Shown here: positions 53,980-62,554 of the stretch, piece after piece
How the letters are laid out: every line of letters begins with the position of its first letter
Numbering within the stretch: position 1 is the stretch's first letter
Origin: Ruania alkalisoli
GTDB taxonomy: Bacteria > Actinomycetota > Actinomycetes > Actinomycetales > Beutenbergiaceae
DNA length: 64,000 bases
NCBI RefSeq assembly: GCF_014960965.1
Contig: NZ_CP063169.1
Coordinates: 467,581-531,580 of the forward strand
Direction of reading: 5' to 3'
Position numbers and translations under genes: made by a program
Notes under the pieces: generated by a model
What the model saw: the letters and a program-made list of their open reading frames with translations, nothing else
Told to the model about the DNA's origin: nothing
Databases searched by the model: none

Positions 53980-55431
53980 TCAATCGTGACCTTTGCCAGC
54001 CTGGTCGGCGGGAAGGGTCTGTGGTGTGGTCACGACATCTCCGGCGCGCGTCCACACGTGCAGATCCCGCACCCGCATCCGCGTCTGGTACATGAGCCGC
54101 AAGGCGATCCGCCCTGTACGCAGGATCGGGCCATAGTTCTGGTAGGAATCGTCGTGGCCTTCCACGACCCACTCGCCGTCGATGGCGCCACGCAGTCGAG
54201 CGCCCTCCTGAACGAACAGCAGGCGATGCCACTGCCCGACTTCGACCACGGGAGACGCGCTCAGCGCAAGGTTCCGCGTCCACGGATTCTTGACCAGGGT
54301 GTGAGAAGCGACGTGCTTGGGCGTCGTCGGAGTGCGCCGGAAGAAGCCCCAGTAGTAGTTGCGGAGCCGGTTCCTGTTGATCACCTGCATGGCGCCGCGT
54401 GCCAGGTCACCCGGATCGGCGAGCACATCCTCGCCCTGCATCCCGCTCGCGTGCGTCACGAGCATCCCGAACCCGCTGTCCTGCTCCATCCGGAAGTCGA
54501 ACTGGACCGCCAGATCGCCCTCGAACATCTGCGGGCTCCACAGGTACATGCGCGATTCGTCCGCGACCTCGTCCGGTGTGTGCAGCAAGAGCCCCTCGCT
54601 GGTGGTGCGCAGCTCCCTCATCTGATGCGGAGGTTGCTGGCAGCCGTGCAAGGTCCACCCGTCGATGTCGCTCGGATGGTTGAAGGAGGTCTGTAGGTCC
54701 AGACTCCAGTCGGAGTCGGGCTCCCAGTCCACACGAGGGCGAGGCTGGGGTTCGAACAATGGCCGGATCCGCTCGGCTGCCGCACGACTACGGGATGAGG
54801 CAGACGAGGCGAACTCCTCCCGTATGTCGGCTGCGGTGAGCTCACGATCGACTGCCTCGATCGAGGCGAACACCATGGCGGGATTGCCGAGGTGGAGCCG
54901 GGTGCCCGGGACGTCTGCGGTGAAGTCGAACTCGCTGATCCCGGCCAGCACCCCGTTCACCCACAGGCACATCCGCTTCTCCCGGTCGGAGAACGTCAAC
55001 ACCAGGTGGTACCAGGTGGCCGCAGTCAACGGCAGACTCTCCACCTGGGTGGAGGCCGGTAGCCGCCCAGGCTCCGGTGTGCCGTGGACCAGCTTGGCCC
55101 GCATAGCCGGCCTGATCTGTGATGTCCACAGCCAGCTGAAGACCCCGCCGGCCTCGCCCGCGGGAGTGTCGCTGACCAGTCGGTATCGCAGTGCCTCGGG
55201 GTCGTGCTCGAGGATCCAGGACAGCGGCGCCGCCACGTCCAGATCCTCCAGCGGGCACACCCACAACGAGAGCGACCACTCGGCTCCGCGCAGCAGGTCG
55301 GTCTCGAACGCGAGTTCGCTCCTGCGAGTCGTGCCGTGGAAGCCGCTACGCCCATCGATGGTGACGAAGCGGTGCGTGCCGTAGGGGCGGACATCCTCTG
55401 TGAGGTTCGCGGGACTGCTCAGGTCCACCAT
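53980..55431 (-). CDS. LamG-like plus DUF1961-like jelly-roll protein
   Basis: This 483-residue protein has two concanavalin-type beta-sandwiches. The first (about 10-215) is LamG-like: LAFETDLLRGAEWSLSLWVCP, TWYHLVLTFSDREKRMCLWVNGVLAG. The second (about 245-465) resembles DUF1961/YesU-like proteins: YLWSPQMFEGDLAVQFDFRMEQDSGFGMLVTHASG, WHRLLFVQEGARLRGAIDG, and GRIALRLMYQTRMRVRDLHVW. The same fold class includes DUF1080 enzymes that cleave 3-keto-glycosides. No signal peptide is seen, so it is cytoplasmic. It is the last gene of an operon with two Gfo/Idh oxidoreductases, which is what a keto-glycoside lyase or hydrolase would need. Enzymatic function is inference. Confidence 0.72.
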   Translation of the reverse strand: MVDLSSPANLTEDVRPYGTHRFVTIDGRSGFHGTTRRSELAFETDLLRGAEWSLSLWVCPLEDLDVAAPLSWILEHDPEALRYRLVSDTPAGEAGGVFSWLWTSQIRPAMRAKLVHGTPEPGRLPASTQVESLPLTAATWYHLVLTFSDREKRMCLWVNGVLAGISEFDFTADVPGTRLHLGNPAMVFASIEAVDRELTAADIREEFASSASSRSRAAAERIRPLFEPQPRPRVDWEPDSDWSLDLQTSFNHPSDIDGWTLHGCQQPPHQMRELRTTSEGLLLHTPDEVADESRMYLWSPQMFEGDLAVQFDFRMEQDSGFGMLVTHASGMQGEDVLADPGDLARGAMQVINRNRLRNYYWGFFRRTPTTPKHVASHTLVKNPWTRNLALSASPVVEVGQWHRLLFVQEGARLRGAIDGEWVVEGHDDSYQNYGPILRTGRIALRLMYQTRMRVRDLHVWTRAGDVVTTPQTLPADQAGKGHD

Positions 55432-55447
55432 GGGAAGGGTTCCTTTC

Positions 55448-56437
55448 TCACCAGTGGCGAGGGTCGCCGTCGTGATCGGCACTGTCCTGAGCCAGCAGGG
55501 CCACCCGCGTGGCCAGCAGGCTCTGCGCCGTCGTGATCTCCGGCTCGTGGCCGGCTGCCACCGCATCGAAGAAGTAGGCCGCCGGGCGCCTGCCCGGCGG
55601 GAGGTCCACCTGACGGCGGGGCTCGTCGTGCGTGGTGACCGTCACGGAGTCGTAGGCCCAGTCCAGCTCGGCGGTGCCGTTCGTTCCGGCCAGGCGCATC
55701 CGGTAGTGGCCGTGCACATCGGCTGCCTGCGGAGCGAGCCAGTTGGCCTCGATGGTGGCCGTGAGATCACCGGCGCGCAGCAGGACCGCGACATGGTCAT
55801 CGAATCGCGGATGGTCGTCCGCCCCGGCGTTGCCCGTGATGGCCGAGACTGTCCCCGAGGTCGCACCACTGAGCTTCAGGGCGAGGTCGATGTCATGCAC
55901 CGGAAGGTCCCCGGCGATCCCGCCATAGGTGCTGCGGTCCAGGAACCAGGCTGGGCGGCTGGGGAGGTTGAGTTTGTGCGGACCGGTGCTGGCCATCAGG
56001 GCCGGTCGCCCGAGCGTTCCATCCTCGAGCAGGTCTTGCAGGGCAAGCGTGGCCGGGTAGAACCGCTTCTCGAACACCACTGAGACGTGCCGGCGATGGG
56101 TAGCCGCGAGCTGCTCGATCTCGTCCAGCTCGTCCAGGGAGGTGCACAGCGGCTTGTCTGCCACCACATGTGCCCCCGCCTCCAGGGCCGCGATCACCGC
56201 CGCGCCGCGGCGGGAATAGACGCCCGCAACCAGTGCGACGTCGACCTGGTGGGCTGCCAGTAGCTCAGCGGGGGAGTCGTAGCGCGGTGTGTCGCCGACA
56301 TCGGACAGGTGTGCCGCCTGCATCTCGGGGTCAGGTTCAGCGACGGCGACCAGTGTGTAGTTCTCCCGCGCAGCCACCTCCTCGAGCGCGTACGAGACGT
56401 GCGGATGTGCCGCTCCCAGGATGGCGACCCGGATCAT
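55448..56437 (-). CDS. Gfo/Idh/MocA-family oxidoreductase
   Basis: This 329-residue oxidoreductase has an NAD(P) Rossmann start (MIRVAILGAAHPHVSYALEEVAA), a DKP in place of EKP (VVADKPLCTSLDE, Lys kept) and GGIAGDLPVHDIDLALKL with the catalytic His and Asp. The C-terminal sheet domain follows. Oxidation or reduction of a sugar hydroxyl is the family reaction. Its ATG overlaps the stop of another Gfo/Idh gene upstream (ATGA), and the jelly-roll gene follows 16 bases downstream. Two different oxidoreductases in tandem suggest oxidation and re-reduction at one sugar. Confidence 0.88.
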   Translation of the reverse strand: MIRVAILGAAHPHVSYALEEVAARENYTLVAVAEPDPEMQAAHLSDVGDTPRYDSPAELLAAHQVDVALVAGVYSRRGAAVIAALEAGAHVVADKPLCTSLDELDEIEQLAATHRRHVSVVFEKRFYPATLALQDLLEDGTLGRPALMASTGPHKLNLPSRPAWFLDRSTYGGIAGDLPVHDIDLALKLSGATSGTVSAITGNAGADDHPRFDDHVAVLLRAGDLTATIEANWLAPQAADVHGHYRMRLAGTNGTAELDWAYDSVTVTTHDEPRRQVDLPPGRRPAAYFFDAVAAGHEPEITTAQSLLATRVALLAQDSADHDGDPRHW

Positions 56438-57462
56438 GACGACACCTCCACCTGGGTACCGGTTTCGGCAGCCTGGTAGATCGCATCCAGCAGGTGGACA
56501 GTGCGGGCTGCCTCCGGTGCATCGATGGCGCATGGGCGCCCCTCGCGGAGTGCGGCCATCACCTCCTGCCACATGGTGACATGCCCGGCGATGCCGATGG
56601 CAGCCGGATCGGCGGATCCGCTGGTGACCGACGCCGATGAGGCGGGACGTGGGACTCCCGGAATCTCCCAGCGCAGAATCTCCCCCTGTCCGAGTTCGAC
56701 GGTGCCGCGCGAGGTGTGCAGGGTCAGGGTCGCGGCCGAGCCCGGAGGGGTGGCCGTCGAGGTGCTGATGAGGCCCAGACCGCCGGATGCGAGACGCAGG
56801 GTGGCCACGGTGGTGTCCTCGGCCGCCATGTCGTGGCCCAGGGTGGCCTGCTGCGCGGTCACGGCGTCGACCGGGCCGCACAGCCAGCGGAGCAGGTCGA
56901 CGTTATGGACGCCCTGATTCATCAGGGATCCGCCGGCGGGCATCGTGGTCCGCCAGGGGGCTGCTTGGTAGTAGTCGTCGTCGCGGCTCCAGTGGACCTG
57001 AGTGACGGCGAGCCGGATCCCACCCAGCTCGCCGGAATCGAGCAGCTGCTTGACGGCGGCGACCTCGGGCTCGAATCGCCGCTGGGCGACCATCGCGACG
57101 AGGACGTCGTGCTTGCGTGCCGCGGCCACGATGCGGTCCGCATCGGCAGCCGTGGTGGCGAGCGGCTTCTCGACCACGGCGTGCTTGCCTGCCGCGGTGG
57201 CCGCGAGCGTGAGCGAGGCGTGGGTCTGTGATGGCGTGCAGATCGCGACGACATCGACCTCCGGATGGTCGATCACCTCGTCGGCACTGCACTGGCGGGC
57301 TGACGGCCATCCGCAGTCGGACATCGTCTCCGGGTTGCCCCCGCTGTAGGTGACCAGGGTGGTGCCCGCCACGTGATGCAACGCCCGCGCGTGGGTGGTG
57401 CCGATACTGCCGGCGCCGACGATTCCGACACCGATCGCTTCTGCTGTCGTGTGTTGCCGCAT
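56434..57462 (-). CDS. Gfo/Idh/MocA-family oxidoreductase
   Basis: This 342-residue oxidoreductase has GVGIVGAGSIGTTHARAL for the cofactor, VVEKPLATTAADAD with the classical EKP Lys, and MPAGGSLMNQGVHNVDLLRWLCG with the active-site His and Asp. It is a canonical member, most like inositol- or sugar-dehydrogenase-type enzymes. It heads the minus-strand operon that continues with a second oxidoreductase and the LamG-DUF1961 protein. The start lies 32 bp from operator E, which it shares with a divergent operon of two more Gfo/Idh genes. Confidence 0.9.
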   Translation of the reverse strand: MRQHTTAEAIGVGIVGAGSIGTTHARALHHVAGTTLVTYSGGNPETMSDCGWPSARQCSADEVIDHPEVDVVAICTPSQTHASLTLAATAAGKHAVVEKPLATTAADADRIVAAARKHDVLVAMVAQRRFEPEVAAVKQLLDSGELGGIRLAVTQVHWSRDDDYYQAAPWRTTMPAGGSLMNQGVHNVDLLRWLCGPVDAVTAQQATLGHDMAAEDTTVATLRLASGGLGLISTSTATPPGSAATLTLHTSRGTVELGQGEILRWEIPGVPRPASSASVTSGSADPAAIGIAGHVTMWQEVMAALREGRPCAIDAPEAARTVHLLDAIYQAAETGTQVEVSS

Positions 57463-57493
57463 GGGCTCACCCTACGAGAGGCCGCCCTTGAAC

Positions 57494-57507
57494 TGCAACC
57501 GATTGCA
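57494..57507. promoter_or_regulatory. Regulon operator E (two divergent Gfo/Idh operons)
   Basis: TGCAACCGATTGCA sits in an 86-bp divergent spacer, 31 bp from the minus-strand start and 41 bp from the plus-strand start, so one repressor dimer could shut both promoters. Confidence 0.92.
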
Positions 57508-57548
57508 TGTCAGGATGGATCTGTTCCCTGCAACGAGAGGACCAACGC

Positions 57549-58427
57549 GTGACCGGCATCGGCTTCATCGGGACCGAGAATTCCCACACCCGGCATTTCA
57601 TCCGATTTCTCAACGAGGAGGGTAGGCATCCGGGCGTACGCGCGGTGGCGTTGGCCGACGGCCACACCGAACGGAACGCGGAGCTGGCCGAGGTGGGTGG
57701 GATCGAGACGATCGTGACCGAGCCGGCCGAGCTGATCGGTGTGGCCGATGCGGCGATCATCTCGACGCGGGACGGTGCCCGGCACCGCGAACAGGCCGAG
57801 CCACTGCTTGCCGCCGGCATGCCGGTGCTCGTGGACAAGCCGCTGGCGACCACGCCGGCGGACGCGGCCGCGATCCTGGACGCCGCCGCTGACGCCGGAG
57901 CGGTGGTGTACTCCTCGTCCGCGTTGCGGGCAGTTCCCGAGATCGCCGAGCTGATTCGCGACGGTGCGGACTCCGGCCCGCTGCGGAGCCTGCATATCGT
58001 CGGCCCCGGCGATCCGGACAGTCCCTACTCGGGCCTGTTCTTCTATGGGATCCATCATGTGGAGGCCGCGCTCGAGCTGCTCGGCAACCCTGCCGTTGCT
58101 CCCGGCGAGATAGCCGTGACCGCCCAGCGCCACGGCGACACCACGACGGCGTTACTCCGGATCGCCGACGTCGATATCACCTTGACCTTCGTCACCCCCA
58201 CCGACACCGAGCGCGTACCGTTCCACCTCACGGCGGTCCACACCAATGGGGTGGTCACCCGGCCGATCACGCTCCACCCTGACTACAACGCCCCGGCCTT
58301 GGCCACGTTCGTGGAGGCGATCTCCTCCGGGCGCTCGCCCGTGTCGCGGGAGACGATGATGGCACCGGTCATCGTGCTCAGGGCGATCGTCGATGCGCTT
58401 GAGGCGAAGCGGGAGGTGCGGTCATGA
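57549..58427 (+). CDS. Short Gfo/Idh/MocA-family oxidoreductase
   Basis: This 292-residue protein starts with ATG-less GTG at 57549 (GAGAGGA upstream); an earlier in-frame ATG lies in operator E. It has a modified cofactor loop (GIGFIGTENSHTRHFIRFL), DKP in VLVDKPLATTPADAA, and a reduced active-site helix LFFYGIHHVEAALELLG with the His kept and the Asp replaced by Glu. It is 40-50 residues shorter than the neighbours because part of the C-terminal sheet is missing. It may be a reductase partner of the next gene, whose ATG overlaps its stop. Confidence 0.85.
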   Translation: MTGIGFIGTENSHTRHFIRFLNEEGRHPGVRAVALADGHTERNAELAEVGGIETIVTEPAELIGVADAAIISTRDGARHREQAEPLLAAGMPVLVDKPLATTPADAAAILDAAADAGAVVYSSSALRAVPEIAELIRDGADSGPLRSLHIVGPGDPDSPYSGLFFYGIHHVEAALELLGNPAVAPGEIAVTAQRHGDTTTALLRIADVDITLTFVTPTDTERVPFHLTAVHTNGVVTRPITLHPDYNAPALATFVEAISSGRSPVSRETMMAPVIVLRAIVDALEAKREVRS

Positions 58428-59416
58428 CTGCCGCGCGCCTTCGGTTCGGCGTGATCGGGGTCGGGATCATCGGCCGTCAGCATGTGGATCGGATTCGTCA
58501 GGACGACATTGCGACAGAGCTGGTCGCCGTCGCAGACTCTTCGGCCGAGGCGGCGCGGGCCATCGCATCCGACTACGGAGTTGAGGCAGAGACCGTCGAC
58601 GGACTGCTGGTGCGTGAGGACGTCGACGCGGTCGTGATCGCCATCCCGTCCGGCTTGCACGCCGATGTGGCCGTTGCCGCTCTGGATGCCGGCAAGCACG
58701 TGCTGCTGGAGAAGCCCATCGACGTGACCGTCGACGCGGCCGACCGCATCATCGCTGCCGAGCGGCGCTCGGGCAAGGTGCTCAGCGTGGTCAGCCAGCG
58801 ACGGTTCCTGCCCGAGTCGGGCTACCTGCGCGAGTCGATCCGGTCCGGTGCCCTTGGTTCGATCACCTCGGCCACCGTCGAGATTGCCCTATGGCGGACA
58901 CAGGAGTACTACGACTCCGGAGCGTGGCGCGGCACCTGGGCGCTGGACGGCGGCGGTGCGCTGATGAACCAGGGCGTGCATCTGGTCGACCTGGCGCTGT
59001 GGCTCCTCGGCGACGTCGAGGAGGTGCATGCCTACGGCGGTTTGCTTGCACACGAGAACATCGAGGTGGAGGACACCATCTCGATCACCGCACGGTTCGC
59101 CGGCGGTGGCGTACTCACCTTCCTCGCGAGCACCACGGCGTATGGCGACCTGCCGATCCGGATGGCCATCATGGGCGACGGCGGCAGCGCCGTCACAGTC
59201 GCCGGGAAGATCGAACACTTCGTGACGGCGGAACAACTCGACCTTCCTGCGTTCGAGCCGAACGACATGCAATGTGCGCAGCTCCTCGACTTCCTCGGGG
59301 CAATCGAGAACGCTCGTGATCCCCTGGTCACCTCGACCCAGGCGCGAGCCGCAGTCGCCTTCATCGAGGCGGCGTATGAGTCGATGCGCAGCGGGAAGCC
59401 GGTGCAGCCACGATGA
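58424..59416 (+). CDS. Gfo/Idh/MocA-family oxidoreductase
   Basis: This 330-residue oxidoreductase is a textbook member: FGVIGVGIIGRQHVDRI for NAD(P), VLLEKPIDVTVDAADRII with the EKP Lys, QRRFLPESGYL, and LDGGGALMNQGVHLVDLALWLLG with active-site His and Asp. It is close in layout to the 56434-57462 protein and may be its paralogue. The ATG overlaps the preceding stop (ATGA), and its own stop overlaps the start of a GDSL-type hydrolase gene, so three genes are translated as a coupled set under operator E. Confidence 0.9.
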   Translation: MTAARLRFGVIGVGIIGRQHVDRIRQDDIATELVAVADSSAEAARAIASDYGVEAETVDGLLVREDVDAVVIAIPSGLHADVAVAALDAGKHVLLEKPIDVTVDAADRIIAAERRSGKVLSVVSQRRFLPESGYLRESIRSGALGSITSATVEIALWRTQEYYDSGAWRGTWALDGGGALMNQGVHLVDLALWLLGDVEEVHAYGGLLAHENIEVEDTISITARFAGGGVLTFLASTTAYGDLPIRMAIMGDGGSAVTVAGKIEHFVTAEQLDLPAFEPNDMQCAQLLDFLGAIENARDPLVTSTQARAAVAFIEAAYESMRSGKPVQPR

Positions 59417-60078
59417 CCCAGGCAGCGGTGACCCCAGCGCTGCGTGAGGTTCTCGACTCGCCTGACCCGCGGGTGTGGACCTTCCTGGGTGACAGTGTGA
59501 CGGCGGCCAGCTGGCACACCTGGGGAAGTCGAGGGTTCTCGGAACTGGTCGAAGAACGGTTGCGGGAGCAGGGGCGTTCGCGGGACGCGGTGATCAATAC
59601 GGCCGTCTCGGGGTGGCAGATCTCCGACCTGGAGCCAGAGCTGGAGGCGCTGTGCCTACGGTTCGCACCGGACGCCGTCGTGATCGGTTTCGGCCTCAAT
59701 GACACGAGGGGAGGTGCCGACGGGGTCCAGACGTTCGGCCGGGTCTACCGGGAGGTCATCCGGCGTATCCGCGAGGCGAGCGGCGCCGTCGTGGTGGTGA
59801 TGACACCGAACGGGACGTTGCCGACGGCACCGGCGCATGTGGTGGAACACCTGCCCGCCTACGTCGAGGAGGTGCGGGCCGTGGCAGCCGACACGTCGGC
59901 CCTGCTCGTCGACCACTATGCCGAGTGGCAGCAGGCCGAGGAAGGGTCCTGGTTCCACTGGCTCGGGCACGGGTGTCACCCGAACATCTACGGGCATCGC
60001 GTCATGGCTCGTACGTTGATGCGTGCGCTGGGGATCTGGGACCCGGAATCCAGGAGTGGGCGGCTCTTGATCCCGTGA
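59413..60078 (+). CDS. SGNH/GDSL-family hydrolase
   Basis: This 221-residue esterase-type protein has block I TFLGDSVTAASW with the Ser nucleophile, block III IGFGLNDTRGG with Asn, and block V HWLGHGCHPNIYGHRVMA with the catalytic His; the Asp lies three residues before it in most relatives but here the position is Gly-His-Gly-Cys, so the triad may be a dyad. It has no signal peptide. A sugar O- or N-deacetylase on imported oligosaccharides is plausible. It ends the operon, with a hairpin immediately after the stop. Confidence 0.85.
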   Translation: MTQAAVTPALREVLDSPDPRVWTFLGDSVTAASWHTWGSRGFSELVEERLREQGRSRDAVINTAVSGWQISDLEPELEALCLRFAPDAVVIGFGLNDTRGGADGVQTFGRVYREVIRRIREASGAVVVVMTPNGTLPTAPAHVVEHLPAYVEEVRAVAADTSALLVDHYAEWQQAEEGSWFHWLGHGCHPNIYGHRVMARTLMRALGIWDPESRSGRLLIP

Positions 60079-60094
60079 GGGCGCTTATGCGCCC
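60079..60094. terminator. Bidirectional hairpin terminator
   Basis: GGGCGC-TTAT-GCGCCC begins right after the stop of the hydrolase gene and serves the converging dehydrogenase gene as well. Confidence 0.75.
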
Positions 60095-60163
60095 CGGCCC
60101 TTCCGTCCTCATCCCCAGCGAGGCGAGGCAGACGCTCCCGCTAGCACTCTCGATGAATTGTGC

Positions 60164-61168
60164 TCAGCCGAGCCGATCGTAGTTCTCGGATGTCACCTCA
60201 GCGCGGAGGGTGCCCTCCCGCAGGAAACTCTCAACCTCGCTGACGACGGTCGCGCCTTGGGCGAACCGGGCCTGCACGGTGCCGCCGGCGACGTGCGGGG
60301 TCAGGATCGCATTGTCCAAGCCGAAGAACGGGCTGTCCGAGGGGAGCGGTTCGGTGGTGAACACGTCGAGGCCCACCTTGAGGCGACCAGCCTTCACTTC
60401 GGCGAGTAGCGCCTCCTCGTCGGTCACCTGGGCCCGCGCGGTGTTGATGACGATCGCACCGTCCGGGAGTAGGGCGAGCTGTTCGGCGCCGAGCATTCCG
60501 GCCGTCTTGGCCGTGACGGGAGCATGGATCGAGAGAACTTCGCTCGTTGCGCACAGCTCTTCCAGGTCGCACAGCTCGACGCCGAGCTGGCGTGCGTCGT
60601 CGGTCGAGCAGTACGGGTCGTAGGCGCGCACGGAGGTGGCGCCGAGCCCCTGGACCATCGAGGCGTAGTGCCGGCCGACGCGGCTGAGGGAAACGATGCC
60701 GATGTGCTGTGCGGCGATGCTCTGGCCCAGCGTGCCCTGGCCACCCTCGTGCCAGTCGCGGGTGCGCTGAAACGCCCGGTCATGCCACACGAGATTGCGC
60801 AGATGGGCCAGGGTCATGGTGAGCGCCATCTCGGCCACCGGCAGCGCCATCGCATCGGCACCGCCCTGCGCCAGGCGAAGCTGGCCGCCCAGGCACTCCG
60901 CGGGGAACAGGTTGCGCACCGATCCGGCGCTGTGCACCGCCAGGCGCAGTCGTGAACCCGCCAGGACGGCCGGGTCGAAGGGCTCGGTGCTCCACGAGGT
61001 GAGCAGCACATCGAACGAGTCGCCGATGTCCGCGGGGACGGCTACCTTCCCGTCGGCTTCCATGCCGAAGACGACCTCCCCGAGGCGGTGGAGCTTCGCC
61101 TGGGTCTGCTCGTCGTAGAGGCGGGCGAACTGGTCCGTGGTGATCGCGACGAAGATGCGGGCGGTCAT
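60164..61168 (-). CDS. D-isomer-specific 2-hydroxyacid dehydrogenase-family protein
   Basis: This 334-residue NAD-dependent enzyme has the family's cofactor region in altered form (IGIVSLSRVGRHYASMVQGLG, Ser where Gly is usual), then INTARAQVTDEEALLAEVKAGRLKVGLDVFTTEPLP with the Arg/Glu part of the active site and ILTPHVAGG with the catalytic His. It could reduce a 2-keto acid or oxidise a sugar acid. I chose the ATG at 61168 (AGGAG upstream); a longer frame would run through operator F. It is divergent from the AGE-type epimerase gene and shares its operator. Confidence 0.88.
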   Translation of the reverse strand: MTARIFVAITTDQFARLYDEQTQAKLHRLGEVVFGMEADGKVAVPADIGDSFDVLLTSWSTEPFDPAVLAGSRLRLAVHSAGSVRNLFPAECLGGQLRLAQGGADAMALPVAEMALTMTLAHLRNLVWHDRAFQRTRDWHEGGQGTLGQSIAAQHIGIVSLSRVGRHYASMVQGLGATSVRAYDPYCSTDDARQLGVELCDLEELCATSEVLSIHAPVTAKTAGMLGAEQLALLPDGAIVINTARAQVTDEEALLAEVKAGRLKVGLDVFTTEPLPSDSPFFGLDNAILTPHVAGGTVQARFAQGATVVSEVESFLREGTLRAEVTSENYDRLG

Positions 61169-61214
61169 GATGCTCCTGTTCTCGAAGTCGGTCAACATGA
61201 CTATCGCACATGTC

Positions 61215-61228
61215 TGCAATCGGTTGCA
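61215..61228. promoter_or_regulatory. Regulon operator F (hydroxyacid dehydrogenase / AGE epimerase)
   Basis: TGCAATCGGTTGCA (TGCAACCGATTGCA on the other strand) lies in the divergent spacer, 33 bp from the epimerase ATG and 46 bp from the dehydrogenase ATG. A TACGAT -10 box follows at 61248-61253, so the operator covers the -35 region on that side. Confidence 0.9.
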
Positions 61229-61261
61229 ATTTTCGAAGCGAATCGCTTACGATCGTGCAGT

Positions 61262-62554
61262 ATGACGACCCTCGAGAGCGCCGCCGCCGACGCACGTGAC
61301 CAGCTGGAGCGGGTGGTGCTGCCGTTCTGGCTGACGCACGGGATCGACCACGAGCACGGGGGCTTCCACACGTGTTTCGACAACCGTGGCCGCTCGCAGG
61401 TCTCAGATGAGAAGTTCACGTGGTCGCAGGGTCGATTCGTCTGGATGCTGGCGCGGGCTGCTTCCCTGACCGGCGCTGGACTGCTGCGTCCAGTTGAGGG
61501 CTTCGACGCTGACGCGTTGATGGTGTGCGCCAACCGTGGCGCCGACTTCCTCGAGGAGTACGCCCTTCGCCCCGACGGCACCTGCTCGTTCGCGCTGGTG
61601 CGCGACGGATCCGCAGAAGCGGCGGGCCACCCCGCGAGAAGCGTCTATGCCGATCTGTTCGTCGCCATGGGATTCGCGGAGATCGCGCGGCAGGGCGGGC
61701 CGCAGCGGTGGCTGGAACCGGCGCGCCTCATCATCGACCGGGCCCGGGCGGACATCCACCAGCGGGTCGCGCCCACACCGCCGTACACGATTCCGGAGGG
61801 GCACCGAGCCTTCGGGCCCCACCTGATCCTCCTGAATGCACTCCTCGTCCTGAGTCAGGCTGAGCGGAGTCTGGAAATCCCGATCTCGCGCCAGGAGGCG
61901 CTCGCCTCCGAACTGGATGCAGTGATGTCATTTCACGACGGCGGACATGGCTTCCGGGAGATGCCTCCGTTGGGGAGGGCTCACTCTGGCGACCCCGGCG
62001 AGGGTTCGGCTGGCCCGTCCGGTTCGGGCCTGGTCGCTACGCATCGCGTACCGGGCCACGCGCTGGAAGCGATGTGGATCGCCCTCGAGGCGATGGATCT
62101 GCTCGGCGATGTGACACATCGGGAGACCGCCCTGGCGAGCATCGCCCCACTGTGCGAACTCGGATGGGATGGCGAGTGTGGCGGGCTGTTCCGGTACGTC
62201 GACGAGGCCGGCGGCCCGCCCACCGGTGCGGCCGGGACGAGCGATTACGAACGTCTGGTGCAGGCCACCTGGGACACCAGGTTGTGGTGGGTGCACACCG
62301 AAGCGGCCGCCGTCGCCGCCACGGCGGCCTGGCGGTACGACCGCCCGGAGGTCGCGGCGTGGTTCGACCGGATCTGGCACTACACCCTGAACACGTTCCC
62401 CGGCGGGGATGAGGGTGAGGAGTGGGTGCAGATCCGCAACCGGGACGGGTCGCCGCGCGATGCGGTGGTCGCACTGCCGGTGAAGGATCCGTTCCACATC
62501 ACGCGCAACCTGATGCAACTGGTCGAGCTCGCAGCCGCGCGCGCCGGCCGCTGA
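61262..62554 (+). CDS. AGE-family (N-acylglucosamine 2-epimerase-like) protein
   Basis: This 430-residue (alpha/alpha)6-barrel protein belongs to the AGE superfamily. It shows VVLPFWLTHGIDHEHGGFHTCFD, KFTWSQGRFVWMLARAA, HRVPGHALEAMWIALEAMDL with the conserved His, and TRLWWVHTEAAAVAATAAW with another His, plus FHITRNLMQL at the end. Epimerisation at C2 of GlcNAc or of an unsubstituted sugar, or aldose-ketose isomerisation, is known in the family. In a regulon with nagA and nagB, ManNAc/GlcNAc interconversion would fit. A TACGAT box only eight bases before the ATG suggests a very short leader. Confidence 0.88.
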   Translation: MTTLESAAADARDQLERVVLPFWLTHGIDHEHGGFHTCFDNRGRSQVSDEKFTWSQGRFVWMLARAASLTGAGLLRPVEGFDADALMVCANRGADFLEEYALRPDGTCSFALVRDGSAEAAGHPARSVYADLFVAMGFAEIARQGGPQRWLEPARLIIDRARADIHQRVAPTPPYTIPEGHRAFGPHLILLNALLVLSQAERSLEIPISRQEALASELDAVMSFHDGGHGFREMPPLGRAHSGDPGEGSAGPSGSGLVATHRVPGHALEAMWIALEAMDLLGDVTHRETALASIAPLCELGWDGECGGLFRYVDEAGGPPTGAAGTSDYERLVQATWDTRLWWVHTEAAAVAATAAWRYDRPEVAAWFDRIWHYTLNTFPGGDEGEEWVQIRNRDGSPRDAVVALPVKDPFHITRNLMQLVELAAARAGR

